Assembly: GCA_025201845.1 (NCBI GenBank)
Contig: MU603976.1
Coordinates: 48,211 to 112,210, forward strand
DNA from: Martensiomyces pterosporus
Lineage: Eukaryota > Kickxellomycota > Kickxellomycetes > Kickxellales > Kickxellaceae
Direction of reading: 5' to 3'
Length of the DNA stretch: 64,000 bases
How positions within the stretch are numbered: the first letter of the stretch is position 1; each line of letters starts with the position of its first letter. A program made the position numbers and the translations under genes. Under the pieces are notes generated by a model, which saw nothing but the letters and a program-made list of their open reading frames with translations, was not told where the DNA came from and made no database searches. Positions 49,148 to 60,329 of this stretch are shown in pieces.

Positions 49148-52100
49148 TCAAATGTCGCCAGCAAGGGCGCCGCTGCCTTCAGCACCACTGCCGCCAGCGC
49201 CGACATTGGGCTGCATGAGGAAGTCTCTCTCGATGGAGATGAGCGAGGCAGCGCCGTTCCTACCAGCACTAAGCTCGTTCAGCAGCACGCTAGTCTGGCG
49301 GTAGATGCGCTCGAGAGACGATGCTCTGGGCTCTTTTTCCGACGCAATGACAGCCAGCTCCACCAGCCTAGCCAGCGGCTTGCAGGCCTCCGGGTCAAGC
49401 AGCGCGTAAATGGGGCTCTGTGCTGGGTCCGCATATGCCAGCAGCGAGAACGTGTGCACAAGGCCCTCGCGGATGATTGGGTTGGGCGAGGATCCGTAGT
49501 CCGCCTGCAGCTGGCGCCCGTACTCGAGCAGCACTCTTACCAGCTGTGCTGGCTCCATCTTGCGCAGGTTCTTGATCTGGCCAAACGGCGCTCCCCGTGT
49601 GGTGTTTGGCGCATTGGTGATGGCTGCCAGCGACATCATCGACGGCGACTTTGTGTCATCCACATCCATCATGTCCTCGGCTGGCTTTTCGTGCTTGTCG
49701 CGACCGCCCATTGGCGCGCTGGCCGCAGTTTCTTGCGCTGCTGTGGTCGATGCCAGCTGCGAGTCGTCGTTCGGAATGCAGTCGGCAATATGGTATCCGT
49801 TGGCTGCCCGCACAAGCTCGATGAATTGGCGGCATCGCAGCTGGAACACCAGCGACTCGTCCTCAAGCACCTGCGGGTACGACTCCTGCAGAAGACCAAG
49901 CGAGTAGTCAATATCGCCCTCGCAAATGTACCTGCAGATCCTCTTGCGCTTTGCTCGCCGCAAGTCCTGCTCGCCCAGCACCTTCAGAATGTCAGCCAGC
50001 CGCTCGTTCCTTGCAGCAGCCTCGCTGCTCGACCTGCCAACGATGTTCTCGATCAAAGCGCGTGCAGTCGCGTAGTGCTCGTTGTCCAGCAGGTGCGAGA
50101 GAATGATGCTCAGCGTGGCGTCGGACGTTGCGATGTCCGATCCATGAGGGACCGTTCCGAGCTCGCCATCTCTGATATGGAGCAGCTCCCTGGAGATTTG
50201 CAGGGTGTCCATGCCACTCGGGTCGCTGCCTTGTTCGTCTGCCACCTCGTCCTTGTCGCGCTTTGGGTCGGGTTTCGGAGGCTGCTTGGCTGGAAGCAGC
50301 GGCTTGATGGACGTGGCGCTGACGGCCACTAGCGCGCTGTCATGGGCCTCGCTCACATAGTGGTCGATGTCATACGCAAACGCCTTGTGGCCAAAGTTGG
50401 CGACCACGTGCTCGCCAGGCGTGCGCATGCCCACGCACGGATACAAGTCCTTTGAAATGTCAATGTCCTTGAACGCGTATCCAAGGAAGAAGCCGTTGCG
50501 GGTGAAGAAAATGCGCCGCAGCATAAAGTCAATCCCACACCCCACCGTGTCGCCAGTAGTGAAGCCGGGTCCGTAGGGATGGCCATGTCCGTCGCCGCCA
50601 AAGCTGTTGCCGTCGTCGCCGTGGTAGCCCCACGAGCCTTCGTCCCAGCCAGGCAGGCGATGTGCGCCGATGCCGTAGAGCGAGAGTCCAATGCCAATGT
50701 AGCCGCTCTGGCCCCGGCTCTTGATATGCAGCTCGAAGTAGTACACGCCGCTGCGGGCCGGGATGCAGTTGTTCGCCTGCACCTGAGCGGCGTCTGCGTC
50801 TTGGCGGCCTGGACCGGTATATTGGACGCTCAGCCGGTCGGGGCCTATGGTCATCCTGGATGACTCGCACAGCGGGTGCCACTCCGTGGGCAGGTCTTGG
50901 CCCTCATCTGCTGTATCGCTGGGCTTCGTTCCGCTGCCAGCCGCTCGCTGCGACCGACGAGACGCCGGGTGCTGGCGCCGGAACACGCTGTCTGCCTGAG
51001 CATGCGGAGCTGACGGATGCTGCTGTTCTTGCTCATGCTGTCGTTCTTGCTGCTGCCGCCGCTGTTGCGATTGTGGCGTGCTTGCAGGCTGGCTGCCATT
51101 GCTCGTGCTCGCACCTCTGCCTCTAGTCCCGCTGCTGCCGTTTACACCGTCAGCAGGCATGGTGTGGAACTGGTCGCCAAGACCCAGGCCATACCCTAGC
51201 CTCAGGCCAGTGAATGCCGACACCGATGGATTGGGCGTGCAATAGTGCGGCCACGAGTCCTGCACAAGCGACCTGAAGAACAGATCGGGAGGCACACGGG
51301 ACATCTCGCTATCCGCGCCGTTAGTCGTCAGCAGCGAGCGGCCATTGGCGAGCCCTGCTCTTCGTGCCTCGCTATTGGCCCTGCTCTTGTCTAGTAGGCG
51401 GCGGTGGAGCGTGCCATAGGCGGTTTTCTCGAGGTACTTGGGGATGAAGTCCGCCTTGGGCCGCTCTTTGGCGCGAGATCGCTTTGCGGCTCGAGCCAAG
51501 TGTCGGTTGGCGGCAGTCAGCAGCGAGGGAAGGTCCTCAAACGAGGCGGCGTCGTGCGTGCCGGTGTGCAAGGGATCGCTGCCGTCGCCGTCGCCGTCGT
51601 CGTCGCTGGTGCTGTCGTCGCCGCTATCGACGCTGAAGACCTCATCGCTATCCCTGTCGTCATTTTCGTTGTCGTCTTCACGGCCACCATCGTCGTTGTC
51701 GTCGCTGTTGTCGTGGTTGTCGTCGTCGTCGTCGTCGTCCTCATCGTGGGGCTCCTCCATGTCAGTATCGTCGGCTCCGTACTCCTCGTGGTAAAACTGC
51801 ACAGTCTCCTCGCCATCCACCTCGTCGTCGTCGTCATCATCATCGCCATCGTCCATTCCATACATCATGTTTCTATGGAATGAAGACGGCCTCGAATCAT
51901 GAGAAAGATCCCCAAGGCGTCCAAACCTCCGCCTCACCGGCGACCCTTCATCATCATTAGCATCTGCACCATGCGACGGCTGCGTGGCACTGGAAGAGGG
52001 TGCCTCGCCTGGGCCACGGCGGGATGAGCTGCGGCGCATCGAGATCCACGTGGACCCGGTGCTGGGTCGGATGTTCTCCATTGTACTTCCAGGCGAAGTG

Positions 52101-52231
52101 GCCGGGGCTCTTCCTCTGGGAATGATGATAATAGATGGACTCGATACAGGTGGATTTCCTGGTGCGGCTTCTTGCTCTTGCTCTTGCTCTTGCTCTTGCT
52201 CTGAGACGCGCCTGGGATTGCCTCTGCTCAT
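49148..52231 (-). CDS. VID30: GID1/VID30 (RanBPM-type) SPRY-LisH-CTLH subunit of the GID/CTLH ubiquitin ligase
   Basis: A 1027-residue protein. The first third is low-complexity: an EQ repeat near residue 12, then an Asp-rich stretch (about 125-220) encoded by repeated GAC/GAT triplets. A SPRY domain spans about 457-627 (SGVYYFELHIKSRGQSGYIG, GDTVGCGIDF, FFTRNGFFLGYAF), LisH about 700-730 (LSHLLDNEHYATARALIE), CTLH about 755-810 (ICRYICEGDIDYSLGLLQES) and a CRA region to about 980. In the GID/CTLH E3 ligase this subunit is the scaffold that binds substrate receptors, for example to degrade gluconeogenic enzymes in yeast. Single exon. Longer than human RANBP9 because of the acidic N-terminus. 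Confidence 0.92.
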   Translation of the reverse strand: MSRGNPRRVSEQEQEQEQEQEAAPGNPPVSSPSIIIIPRGRAPATSPGSTMENIRPSTGSTWISMRRSSSRRGPGEAPSSSATQPSHGADANDDEGSPVRRRFGRLGDLSHDSRPSSFHRNMMYGMDDGDDDDDDDEVDGEETVQFYHEEYGADDTDMEEPHDEDDDDDDDNHDNSDDNDDGGREDDNENDDRDSDEVFSVDSGDDSTSDDDGDGDGSDPLHTGTHDAASFEDLPSLLTAANRHLARAAKRSRAKERPKADFIPKYLEKTAYGTLHRRLLDKSRANSEARRAGLANGRSLLTTNGADSEMSRVPPDLFFRSLVQDSWPHYCTPNPSVSAFTGLRLGYGLGLGDQFHTMPADGVNGSSGTRGRGASTSNGSQPASTPQSQQRRQQQERQHEQEQQHPSAPHAQADSVFRRQHPASRRSQRAAGSGTKPSDTADEGQDLPTEWHPLCESSRMTIGPDRLSVQYTGPGRQDADAAQVQANNCIPARSGVYYFELHIKSRGQSGYIGIGLSLYGIGAHRLPGWDEGSWGYHGDDGNSFGGDGHGHPYGPGFTTGDTVGCGIDFMLRRIFFTRNGFFLGYAFKDIDISKDLYPCVGMRTPGEHVVANFGHKAFAYDIDHYVSEAHDSALVAVSATSIKPLLPAKQPPKPDPKRDKDEVADEQGSDPSGMDTLQISRELLHIRDGELGTVPHGSDIATSDATLSIILSHLLDNEHYATARALIENIVGRSSSEAAARNERLADILKVLGEQDLRRAKRKRICRYICEGDIDYSLGLLQESYPQVLEDESLVFQLRCRQFIELVRAANGYHIADCIPNDDSQLASTTAAQETAASAPMGGRDKHEKPAEDMMDVDDTKSPSMMSLAAITNAPNTTRGAPFGQIKNLRKMEPAQLVRVLLEYGRQLQADYGSSPNPIIREGLVHTFSLLAYADPAQSPIYALLDPEACKPLARLVELAVIASEKEPRASSLERIYRQTSVLLNELSAGRNGAASLISIERDFLMQPNVGAGGSGAEGSGALAGDI
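51540..51860. repeat. Imperfect GTC/GAC trinucleotide repeat inside GID1
   Basis: Dense GTC, GTT and CTC triplets on the plus strand, encoding a poly-Asp/Glu/Asn stretch in GID1 on the minus strand. Interrupted by other codons, so not a pure microsatellite. Confidence 0.8.
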
Positions 52232-53019
52232 TTAATAGACGCAGGCTCAATGAGTGCAACCAAGACTGCGTATGCGCACGCCTATTCTTAGATAAAGTGT
52301 CGGGAACAAGAATAGAAACCAGCCGAGCGAACAAGTGACTAATATAAAAGCAGCAGCTTGCTGTTCTGGCACTCAGGCGGGTGGTGCCTAACGCTATTAG
52401 TAGGAAGAAAAATTCAGATTATTGTGCGGTGCCAATACCGTGTAGAAAAACATGAAAGGAAAGGGAGCAGAGAGCAGAGAATGGCCAAAGCTACACAGGC
52501 GAAGCGGCGCTTGAAGGCCTAGAACAAAATAGAGAAGCGGGTGGCCGGCCTGCACTTGCACCCCTACCCCCACGCCTCCGTAGCCAGCCGCCACTCAGCT
52601 GGGGCAGGCTTTTGGCTTGATCAAGAACGCGTGCACGCAAATAGCAGCCAAAAGAAAGAAAAAAAAGTTGGTGCTATGCTTGCCCAAGCCATGCCTTCTC
52701 ATTCGTCTCTTTCCGCTCTGCTAGGCACCATTTCTCGCATCAGGTACTGCCTGCATTCAGCTGTTTGCTCCGCTTTCCAAACCTTCTTCCCCCGCCTTCT
52801 GAGCGACAGCAACAGCAGCCCCTTTCTACAGCGGGCCGTATACTTTGAGGCAAAAGGTACAAGAACAGCTGCTAGAGTTTCTAGACCTGCTCTCCCTGGG
52901 CACAGTGTGAACATAGTGTGTAGTCAGCCGGGTCTTCATTTCTCACAATCACGCACGCAGAAGAAGACAAAAGAGCACCTACAGCCAAATATCTTTTCTC
53001 CCACGCTTCCTTCACCAAA
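52232..53019. other. Divergent promoter region between GID1 and PRP5
   Basis: About 790 bases between two divergent genes. An open frame at 52541-53023 is not conserved-looking and is rich in Ser, Ala and Cys. No gene or RNA supported. Confidence 0.45.
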
Positions 53020-53546
53020 ATGACCCATTCACGAACTAGCTCTCGCCATGGAAGCGCGTCGCGCTGCAGGAGCAGCAGCAGGCACCGGACTGCTCGTAGG
53101 GACTCAAGGTCGCCAGAGCCCTCATCGAGGCACTCGCCTGCCTACAGCCCACGCCGCAGCAGGTCGCCCAGCCGAACAGCAGCCGTGAGGCCGCCGCCAC
53201 ATGCTGCATCTCCTGTAAATGCCGCGCCAGAGAGCAAGCCCGGCGGCGATGGTAAAAAGAAAGGCATGCTTGAGAGGCTGGCGATGTGGAGGAAGCGCAA
53301 GGAGCAGGAAAAGTCAGCAGATCAGTCGCCTGCTGCTGCTACTCCTCCTCCTTCGGCCGCGCCAGATAATTCCGACACGCATCGCTCACCAAGCGGGTTT
53401 AGCCAAGCACCGGCAGAAATATCTGGATCGAGAAGCCGCACGTCGTCGATGGCAGAGGACAGCAGCTCCAGCGTGCAATTTGTTACAGCGCCAAACTCCG
53501 TTGCCTCACAGTCATATTCCCCCAGTGACTCCGGGCACCAGTCTCC

Positions 53547-53579
<33 letters not shown>

Positions 53580-56493
53580 CACAGCTCCGACAATGCATCT
53601 GGCCCACATTTCCAGGCCATTAGGCGCTCCTGGGTTGAGCCCTGCACTGAAAATTGAGCAGCACAGCAGCAGCGTCTCTACGAAGCAAGCTGGTGGTGCG
53701 GTGAAAATGAAGCTTGGCAAAATCGGGCTAAAGCCCAAGCGGCCGCAGCTGAAATCATCGCTTGGGTCGAGCGTCTTTGGTGCAGGTGTCGAGACAGACG
53801 ATGCAGTGGTCGGGACCCGTCTGCCGCGCAAGCTGCCATTGGTTCCGCTCTCAGATGCAGACACTGCAGCAGCAGAGCAAAATGATGTCTCGAACTCTGT
53901 GCCTGATGCGACTGAGCCCACGGCTACGGCTGATGCGGATGGCATGGACATTGATGTGCACGACGCTGATCCTCTGGAGGCATACATGCAGTCAGTCAAG
54001 ACGCAAATGGCTGACACAACCAGCCACAAAGGCGCAGATGCTGGTGGCACTGTCAGCCCGGCACAGGCCATGCTTGACGACGACACAGTAAACTTTGACG
54101 ACGGTCTGCCCGCCGACCCCGAAGACATCCTGGCCATGGCCGCCAAGCGGCTAAAGAAGAAGGATCTGGCCTCTGTGGACCACTCCAAGATGAACTACGA
54201 GAGCTTCAAGAAGAGCTTCTACATCGAACCCGCCGAGCTCCGCTCCATGACCGCCGAGGAAGTCGACATGATGCGCGTCGACCTGGGCGGGATCAAGATT
54301 CGGGGCGTGGACCCGCCCAAGCCCGCGCACAGCTGGTCCCACTTTGGTCTTCCAGCAGCCTGTGCTGACGTTATCAAGCACCAGGGGTTCGAGCGCCCGA
54401 CGCCCATCCAAGCCCAAGCTGTGCCGGCTATCCTCAGCGGCCGCGACGTCATTGGGGTGGCGAAGACGGGCTCGGGGAAGACGCTGGCGTTTATCTTGCC
54501 CATGCTCCGACATATCAATGCGCAGAGACCGCTGGCGCAGGGCGACGGCCCCATTGGCCTCGTGATGACGCCTACTCGCGAGCTCGCTGTGCAGATCCAC
54601 CGCGAATGCAAGCCGTTCCTCAAGCCGCTGGGGCTGCGTGCCGTGTGTGCCTACGGCGGGTCGGCCATCAAGGACCAGATCGGCGAGCTCAAGCGCGGCG
54701 CTGAGATCGTCGTGTGCACGCCAGGCAGACTGATCGACCTTTTGTGCGCAAACTCGGGCCGCGTAACCAACTTGCACCGGGTGACGTACTTGGTTCTTGA
54801 CGAAGCGGACCGCATGTTCGACATGGGATTCGAGCCCCAGGTGACAAAGATTGTGCAGAGCGTCCGGCCCTCGCGCCAAACCGTCCTGTTCTCGGCCACG
54901 TTCCCGCGGCAGATGGAGGCACTGGCACGCAAGATCCTCAAGCGCCCCCTAGAAATCGTGGTCGGCGGGCGCGCCCTCATCCCGCCCGAGGTCACCCAGC
55001 ATGTGGAGGTGGTTGAGAGCAAGGACAAGTTCGTCAGGCTGTTGGCTATCCTTGGCGAGGCGTTTAATGCGAGCGGCGATACGCTGGCGCTGATCTTTGT
55101 TGACCGGCAGGAGGCCGCCGACGGACTACTGCGCGATCTCATGCGGAGGGGATATGTGTGCAACTCGCTGCATGGCGGCAAGGACCAGACAGACCGCGAC
55201 CAGGCCATTGCTGACTTCAAGAGCCGCGTGTTCTCCGTCCTCATTGCGACCAGCGTTGCTGCGCGCGGCCTCGACGTGCGCGGGCTCAGCATGGTGATCA
55301 ACTACGACTGCCCCAATCATATGGAGGACCTGGTCCATCGCGTGGGCCGCACGGGACGTGCAGGCAACAAGGGCGACGCGTTTACATTTATCACGCCTGA
55401 CCAGGACCGGTACGCCAGCGAGGTGGTCAAGGCGATGAAGCTCAGCGGCCTGACGCCCCCAGCCAGCGTGCAGGCGATGGCCGACTCGTTTATCGAGAAG
55501 GTGCGGCAGGGCAAAGAGAGGCACAGCAGCAAATCTGGGTTTGGCGGCAAGGGCCTGGAGAAGCTGGACAAGGACCGCAGCATGGTCAAGAAGATCCAGA
55601 AGATCACCTACGGCGGCGGCGCTGATGACGACGACGACGACGAGGATGAGGAGAAGCGTGAGCTCGACAGCGATGGCGAGGCCGTGTCCAGCAAGCGCAA
55701 ATCAAAGCTGAGGGGCGACCAAACACCCGATGCCGAGATTGTGCGTAGAAAGGCAGTCGCCACGCCAAACTCAAGCCGCCTCCAAAGCACAGCCAGCGAT
55801 GCGTCTAGACTCTCGTCTGCCTCCCCAGCCAATAATAATGGCGCTAGTGCCGCTGCTGCGAGCGCTCCATCGATGCCAGAGGGCATTTCGGCTGCGGCAC
55901 GGGCTGCTCTGCAAGCAGCACAGGCTGCGGCCCGCAGGCTGAATGTCGGCACTAGCTCGGATGCCCAGAATGCACCGCTGAGCGTGGTCGACCAGATCAA
56001 CAAGCAGCTGGGCACGCCAGCAACACCCAGCGCCAGCGGTGCCTCATCAGCAGCGCACGCGGGCAGGGACGGCAGCAGCAACAGGGATAGGCGTGCTGGG
56101 GCAGGCGAGGCGGCTTCCTTGGCGGCAAATGGCGCAAGCGGCGGTGGCGGTGCATCTGGAGCCAGCGCAGCTATTCCTGTCGGCGAGTTTGCCTGCGAGC
56201 TTGACATCAACGACTATCCACAAAAGGCGCGCTGGCGGGCGACAAACAGAGACACGCTGTCGCGGATCATCGACCAGACTGGCGCAGCGATCACCACGCG
56301 CGGTATCTTCGTTCCGCCTGGCAAGCCTGTGCCTGAGGGCGAGCGCAAGCTGTATCTGTCGATCGAGTCGGACTCGGAGCGGTCGGTGGAGCAGGCGAAG
56401 AACGAGCTGAAGCGGATTCTGACAGAGGCAACGATCCACGTCATGGAGCAAGAGGCGCGCTCTGGCGGAGGCGGGCGGTACTCTGTGGTCTGA
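53020..56493 (+). CDS. PRP5: PRP5/DDX46 DEAD-box RNA helicase of the spliceosome
   Basis: An 1157-residue helicase. The N-terminus is Arg/Ser-rich (residues 1-60), followed by a disordered region with a short poly-Ala run encoded by GCT repeats near 53555. The helicase core has the Q motif (FERPTPIQAQ near 465), Walker A AKTGSGKT, PTRELA, DEAD, SAT and HRVGRTGRAG near 772. The C-terminus (about 1060-1150) has a KH-like fold signature (RDTLSRIIDQTGAAITTRG) found in DDX46/Prp5 homologs. Prp5 remodels U2 snRNP and checks the branch-site helix in prespliceosome formation. Upstream of the core the DPLEAYM motif typical of Prp5/DDX46 is present (near residue 323), which distinguishes it from DDX42. 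Confidence 0.93.
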
Positions 56494-57256
56494 TTATGCT
56501 GGGAGGGGTTTGGAGCAGCAGCCCCTTATTGTGCATTGCATGTGGCAATAAAAGTTACTGATCTCTGCAGGAGCAGCCGGAAACGCTCCGAGCACAGAAA
56601 TTGCAAAGATGGCTGGGAAACGCGGCGACTCATTCTAGGTCTTCCATGTACACTCAGGCGGGATTTCCTAGGTGGGTCTGGTAGACTGCTTGAGGGACAG
56701 GGCCGTGTTTGCGTGTGCTCCACATACGTGGAGGTCCCTCTGTCCAATTGTGCGCTGCTTATGTGTGCTTGTGCCACCACGCTGTTTGTCGCTCTATATG
56801 AGTAGCACCGCCTCAGTCACTGCTCCGCGAGCGAGCTATGGGGGACAGTGGGCCCACATTGTTTCCACTGCCAGCTCGACCATTACACGCCATGTCCAGT
56901 GGTCATGTGGGGAATGCGAGTGCGAATAAAAGAGGACAAGCACGCATGACCTCGCTTGCCCGCCCCTCTGCCAGACCAGCCCTTTCTGTGTATGCAAGCG
57001 CGTGGGTTTAGGGGGCTGGGCATGACGACACGGCGTGATGTTTCTTATCCTTGCTGCCGCTCACACCGACCGAGCCTGTTGTCACATCCCCTGTCTGGCG
57101 AGTATATAAAGCTGCCAGCCGAGGGCGGGGAGGAGGGTGCCAGCGACACACCAGCAAAAGCAGCCTCTGTATTTTTCCTCTCCACTGTCTACACCTCTCC
57201 AAAACAGCATCCCCCGCCTGTATTCCACCCACCTCTCTTATTTGACAAGCACTGCC
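56494..57256. other. Intergenic region between PRP5 and DAP1
   Basis: About 760 bases. AATAAAA at 56546 fits the PRP5 polyadenylation signal. A clear TATA box for the downstream gene lies at 57103. No gene seen. Confidence 0.5.
57103..57110 (+). promoter_or_regulatory. TATA box of the DAP1 homolog
   Basis: TATATAAA about 150 bases upstream of the ATG at 57257, preceding a C/T-rich leader. Confidence 0.55.
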
Positions 57257-57619
57257 ATGGATTCCAACGTCACTCTCAAGGCTGGCCACCCTCCCGCCAT
57301 CCGCGCCGGCGGCAGACGCAAGTCGCAGCCGACCTTCATCCCCACCTTCAAGGGCAAGCAGGACGATGCTGGCACCAAGGACGCCCGCACCGACGAGGGC
57401 TCGCAGGAGCTCATCCGCCAGACCGAGATGGACGAGCAGCTGTTCCTCCAAAGGCAGGTCAAGGAGCAGCAGCAGCACGAGGTCAGGAGCCACACCAAGT
57501 ACACCAACGCATCCATCAACAGACCCCCGCCCATGGCCGAGGCCGGCCGGATCAGACAGCCTGGCCGCTTCCAGTCTGGACTCCCTAAGGAGACCATCCA
57601 AGTTATGAAGGAAATGTAA
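57257..57619 (+). CDS. Death-associated protein 1 (DAP1) homolog
   Basis: A 120-residue, probably disordered protein. The N-terminus LKAGHPPAIRAGGRRKSQ matches the signature of animal DAP1 (KAGHPPAVKAGG), and near the C-terminus IRQPGR resembles the conserved IQQPRK end of DAP1, followed here by 17 extra residues. In animals DAP1 restrains autophagy as an mTOR substrate, and in fish and frog eggs the related Dap1b sits in the exit tunnel of dormant ribosomes. The middle (residues 30-80) is rich in Glu, Gln and Arg. The strong TATA box suggests high or regulated expression. The reading frame is open upstream, but the conserved start is the ATG at 57257. Confidence rests on the N-terminal motif. 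Confidence 0.75.
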   Translation: MDSNVTLKAGHPPAIRAGGRRKSQPTFIPTFKGKQDDAGTKDARTDEGSQELIRQTEMDEQLFLQRQVKEQQQHEVRSHTKYTNASINRPPPMAEAGRIRQPGRFQSGLPKETIQVMKEM

Positions 57620-57863
57620 TTTTTATTCGTGCCCTGCTGTGTTTTTCGCCAGCTACCGTTTCGTTTTATGTTTTGCTCAACGTGCCTCTATTTCTCTCCC
57701 CCTCTCTTTGCACTTGGTGGTGCCGTCATTGCCGCCACAGCGACTAGCACGCTAAGACACCGCTTGCAGGGATTTGCAAGACATGCAGGCAAATAAACAG
57801 CTATATGTCGACGTCAGTATCAGCATCCTGAAACCCCGAAAAGGCTATGGCTATTGCCGCTGA

Positions 57864-60329
57864 CTAGTCATCAGATCTAGTGAAGAAGTACACATACGCC
57901 TGCTCGGGCTGGGGCTCGGGCTGGGCAGCGGCCTTCTCGTCGTTGAACAGGAACCACTTGGTGCCCTCGTCGCCACGACCGAGGCCGTGCCGCACATGCG
58001 CGATATAGTGCCCACAGTGCACGGAAGACCCCTTGTGCGAGACAAACCCGGTCAGCTCATACACGCCTGCTGCCTTGGCACTGCTGCTGTCGTCCAAGCC
58101 CGCCAAGGTGCCGCCGGCTGCCTCCATAGCCACATCATTGTCGGCAGCAGCAGTGTCGTCGTCGTCAGCAAAGTTCAGCAGGCGGTCCAGAGCGCGGTTA
58201 GAATCGCCGCCAGTGTTTCTGAGCGCCTTTTCCACCCGGCCCTGCGGGAACCCCATGGCCATCAGCTGCTCAACAGCAGCAGGATCCACAGCACCGCCCG
58301 CTGCAGCACCTGGCCCTTCCTGCTCATCTGGAACGTCGATGTTTGGGTCGTCCATGTGCTCAAAGATCCAGTTCAGCGCCACTTCAGCGCCAGCGTTTCC
58401 TGTGGCCCCCAGTGCCTTGACACACCTGACGCGAGGGAAGCCCATAGACTCCAGCTGAGCAACAGCACCCTCGTCAATCGCAGGCTGCTCCTGCGCACTG
58501 CTTGCAGCGGCAGAAGCAGCAGCCTCCTCATCATTCTCTGGGAGCGGCTCCTCGTCTGGCTGGATACCCCTTCCACGATACTCCTCAAAATCAATGCGTC
58601 CAAGAGGCACTTGTACCGGAATGTCGAGCTTCTGCGGCACCCAGTTTACAAGCTCAAAGCGACGCACTTGCACAGCGAGCACCTTGGGAAACGAGGCAAA
58701 CCTTGTGGATTTTACAGCTGTTGTTGCCTGCTGGCACGATGGACAGCGGTACCCCTCGACAGTCTCCTCGCTTGCCATCAGATCCAGGCACTCTGCCAGA
58801 GAAACAGACTTGAACTTGCGCTGCTGCTGCTGCTGCTGCTTCTCCTTACTGCCTTCTGTTTCCTCGGTATCAGCAGCATCTTCAACCTCGCGCTTGATGA
58901 CAGGGAGCGAGACGGAGCTTGCTGCCTGCATCTTATAGCGCACCTTCCGGCAGGTCTTGCACTGCAGCCGCTCCTCGGTTTTGAAGTCGAACACCTTGGT
59001 CGGGTCCCTGCCGCCACTCTCTACCGCACGCTCGGCAATGTTTACCTGCTTGGTGAGGTACTGCAAGAACTCGAACGCGTCCTGCTGGCGCATGGTGCCA
59101 AACTCGTAGTGGTCCTTGGCAACCGCCGCCTTGAAGTGTGCGGGAGGAATGCCGCGCTGCTGGACAACGCTGCTGCCATCTGCATCTTTCTCCAGACGCG
59201 CATACCTGCCGCTCCACAGGCCATCCGCAAGCTTGTGGAGCTGGCACAGCATGCACTGAGCAGGCCGCGGCTGCGAGCACGTTGCAAAGTGGTCGGCGGC
59301 CGTGGGGAAGTATCTGTCGCGGAACCGATCGATCCCAAACACGCACTGCAGCACCGAAGCCATGTAGCACGAGTTGCCCAGATTCTTCAGCCCAGTCAGC
59401 CCGGGTCCTGCGACAGGTTCTAGCTGCGTACCGTCAGCAGTGGTCATACTAAAGTCAAACTTGAGGTTCTGCTCCAGCTGCAGCTCTGCAATGCTTTTCT
59501 CAGTCTTCTGCTGAGCCGTGACGCTGATTCCAAAGGTCTGCAGGTGTGCAGCGAGCGATGGGTCAAACTTGTTGTCGTCACAGGCGTAGCAGTAGGCGTC
59601 GGCAGTGCCCTCAGGCGTGATTGTCCCAAGCTTGCACGACACACGGTGCCCCGTCTGCTCAAAATGCGCAATAGCGTGGTTGTTGCCGCCGCTGCCATCA
59701 TACTGCCTGCGGCCGCAGCCAACGTGGCCGCACGAGAGACACAGCCACAGGTTCTCGCTCTTCTCGCACGAGCTGCATTTGTGCAGCCTGTCCAGACTAA
59801 AGCCCTCCGCAGGTGCCTGCTCCAAGCCCTCAAAATGCTCACAGGCCGTAACCTCCTCGGCCCACGCCTTAATCTCGTGGCTCTTGCTGGCCTCCACCGA
59901 GTGCAACACGGCCTGGACGGTCGGCTCGATGTTTTCCAGCCCATCTTCAACTCTGGCGCCCAAGCAGCCCCAGCAGCGCACATGTGTCTTGAACTCGTAC
60001 TTTTCCTCGTCGCTCTCCTCCTTGATCTCGAGTTTTGTCAGCTTCGCCGGGCGTGCATCCTCGTCACCATCGGTATTGCTGCTGGCAGCTGCGGCTTTGG
60101 GAACGCGTCGGATGTTCAGAGTCAGATAGTGGCCGCTCTTCATAGCGTGCAGATGGGCGTGGTTGCGGAGGGAGTCTGTGCACGACCCGTTGAAGCACGA
60201 GAGGCAGACATCGATGCCTCCAGGCATGTCCTGGCTGTCAAAGCAGAGCGTGCATTCCTCCTTGTACACAGGCGTCGATGACGACGGCGGTGAAAGCCGA
60301 GCGTTAAGTGCATGTTCACAAAGCGACAT
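57864..60329 (-). CDS. UBP14: Ubiquitin carboxyl-terminal hydrolase of the USP5/UBP14 type
   Basis: An 821-residue deubiquitinase that disassembles free ubiquitin chains. Two N-terminal zinc-finger regions include the ZnF-UBP that grips the free ubiquitin C-terminus (CSSCEKSENLWLCLSCGHVG near residues 190-210). The catalytic Cys is in LKNLGNSCYMASVLQ near 316. Two UBA domains are inserted before the His box (VAQLESMGFPRVRCVKALGA near 625; VEQLMAMGFPQGRVEKALRN near 685). The His box is SVHCGHYIAHVR near 770, and the protein ends with YVYFFTRSDD. Layout and length match yeast Ubp14 (781) and human USP5. It supports proteasome function by keeping unanchored chains low. Single exon. Confidence 0.95.
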   Translation of the reverse strand: MSLCEHALNARLSPPSSSTPVYKEECTLCFDSQDMPGGIDVCLSCFNGSCTDSLRNHAHLHAMKSGHYLTLNIRRVPKAAAASSNTDGDEDARPAKLTKLEIKEESDEEKYEFKTHVRCWGCLGARVEDGLENIEPTVQAVLHSVEASKSHEIKAWAEEVTACEHFEGLEQAPAEGFSLDRLHKCSSCEKSENLWLCLSCGHVGCGRRQYDGSGGNNHAIAHFEQTGHRVSCKLGTITPEGTADAYCYACDDNKFDPSLAAHLQTFGISVTAQQKTEKSIAELQLEQNLKFDFSMTTADGTQLEPVAGPGLTGLKNLGNSCYMASVLQCVFGIDRFRDRYFPTAADHFATCSQPRPAQCMLCQLHKLADGLWSGRYARLEKDADGSSVVQQRGIPPAHFKAAVAKDHYEFGTMRQQDAFEFLQYLTKQVNIAERAVESGGRDPTKVFDFKTEERLQCKTCRKVRYKMQAASSVSLPVIKREVEDAADTEETEGSKEKQQQQQQRKFKSVSLAECLDLMASEETVEGYRCPSCQQATTAVKSTRFASFPKVLAVQVRRFELVNWVPQKLDIPVQVPLGRIDFEEYRGRGIQPDEEPLPENDEEAAASAAASSAQEQPAIDEGAVAQLESMGFPRVRCVKALGATGNAGAEVALNWIFEHMDDPNIDVPDEQEGPGAAAGGAVDPAAVEQLMAMGFPQGRVEKALRNTGGDSNRALDRLLNFADDDDTAAADNDVAMEAAGGTLAGLDDSSSAKAAGVYELTGFVSHKGSSVHCGHYIAHVRHGLGRGDEGTKWFLFNDEKAAAQPEPQPEQAYVYFFTRSDD

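Noticed and set aside
57987..59423. 478-residue open frame on the plus strand
   Set aside because: It lies fully antisense to the UBP14 coding sequence, whose domains are unambiguous. High GC at third positions keeps the opposite strand open.
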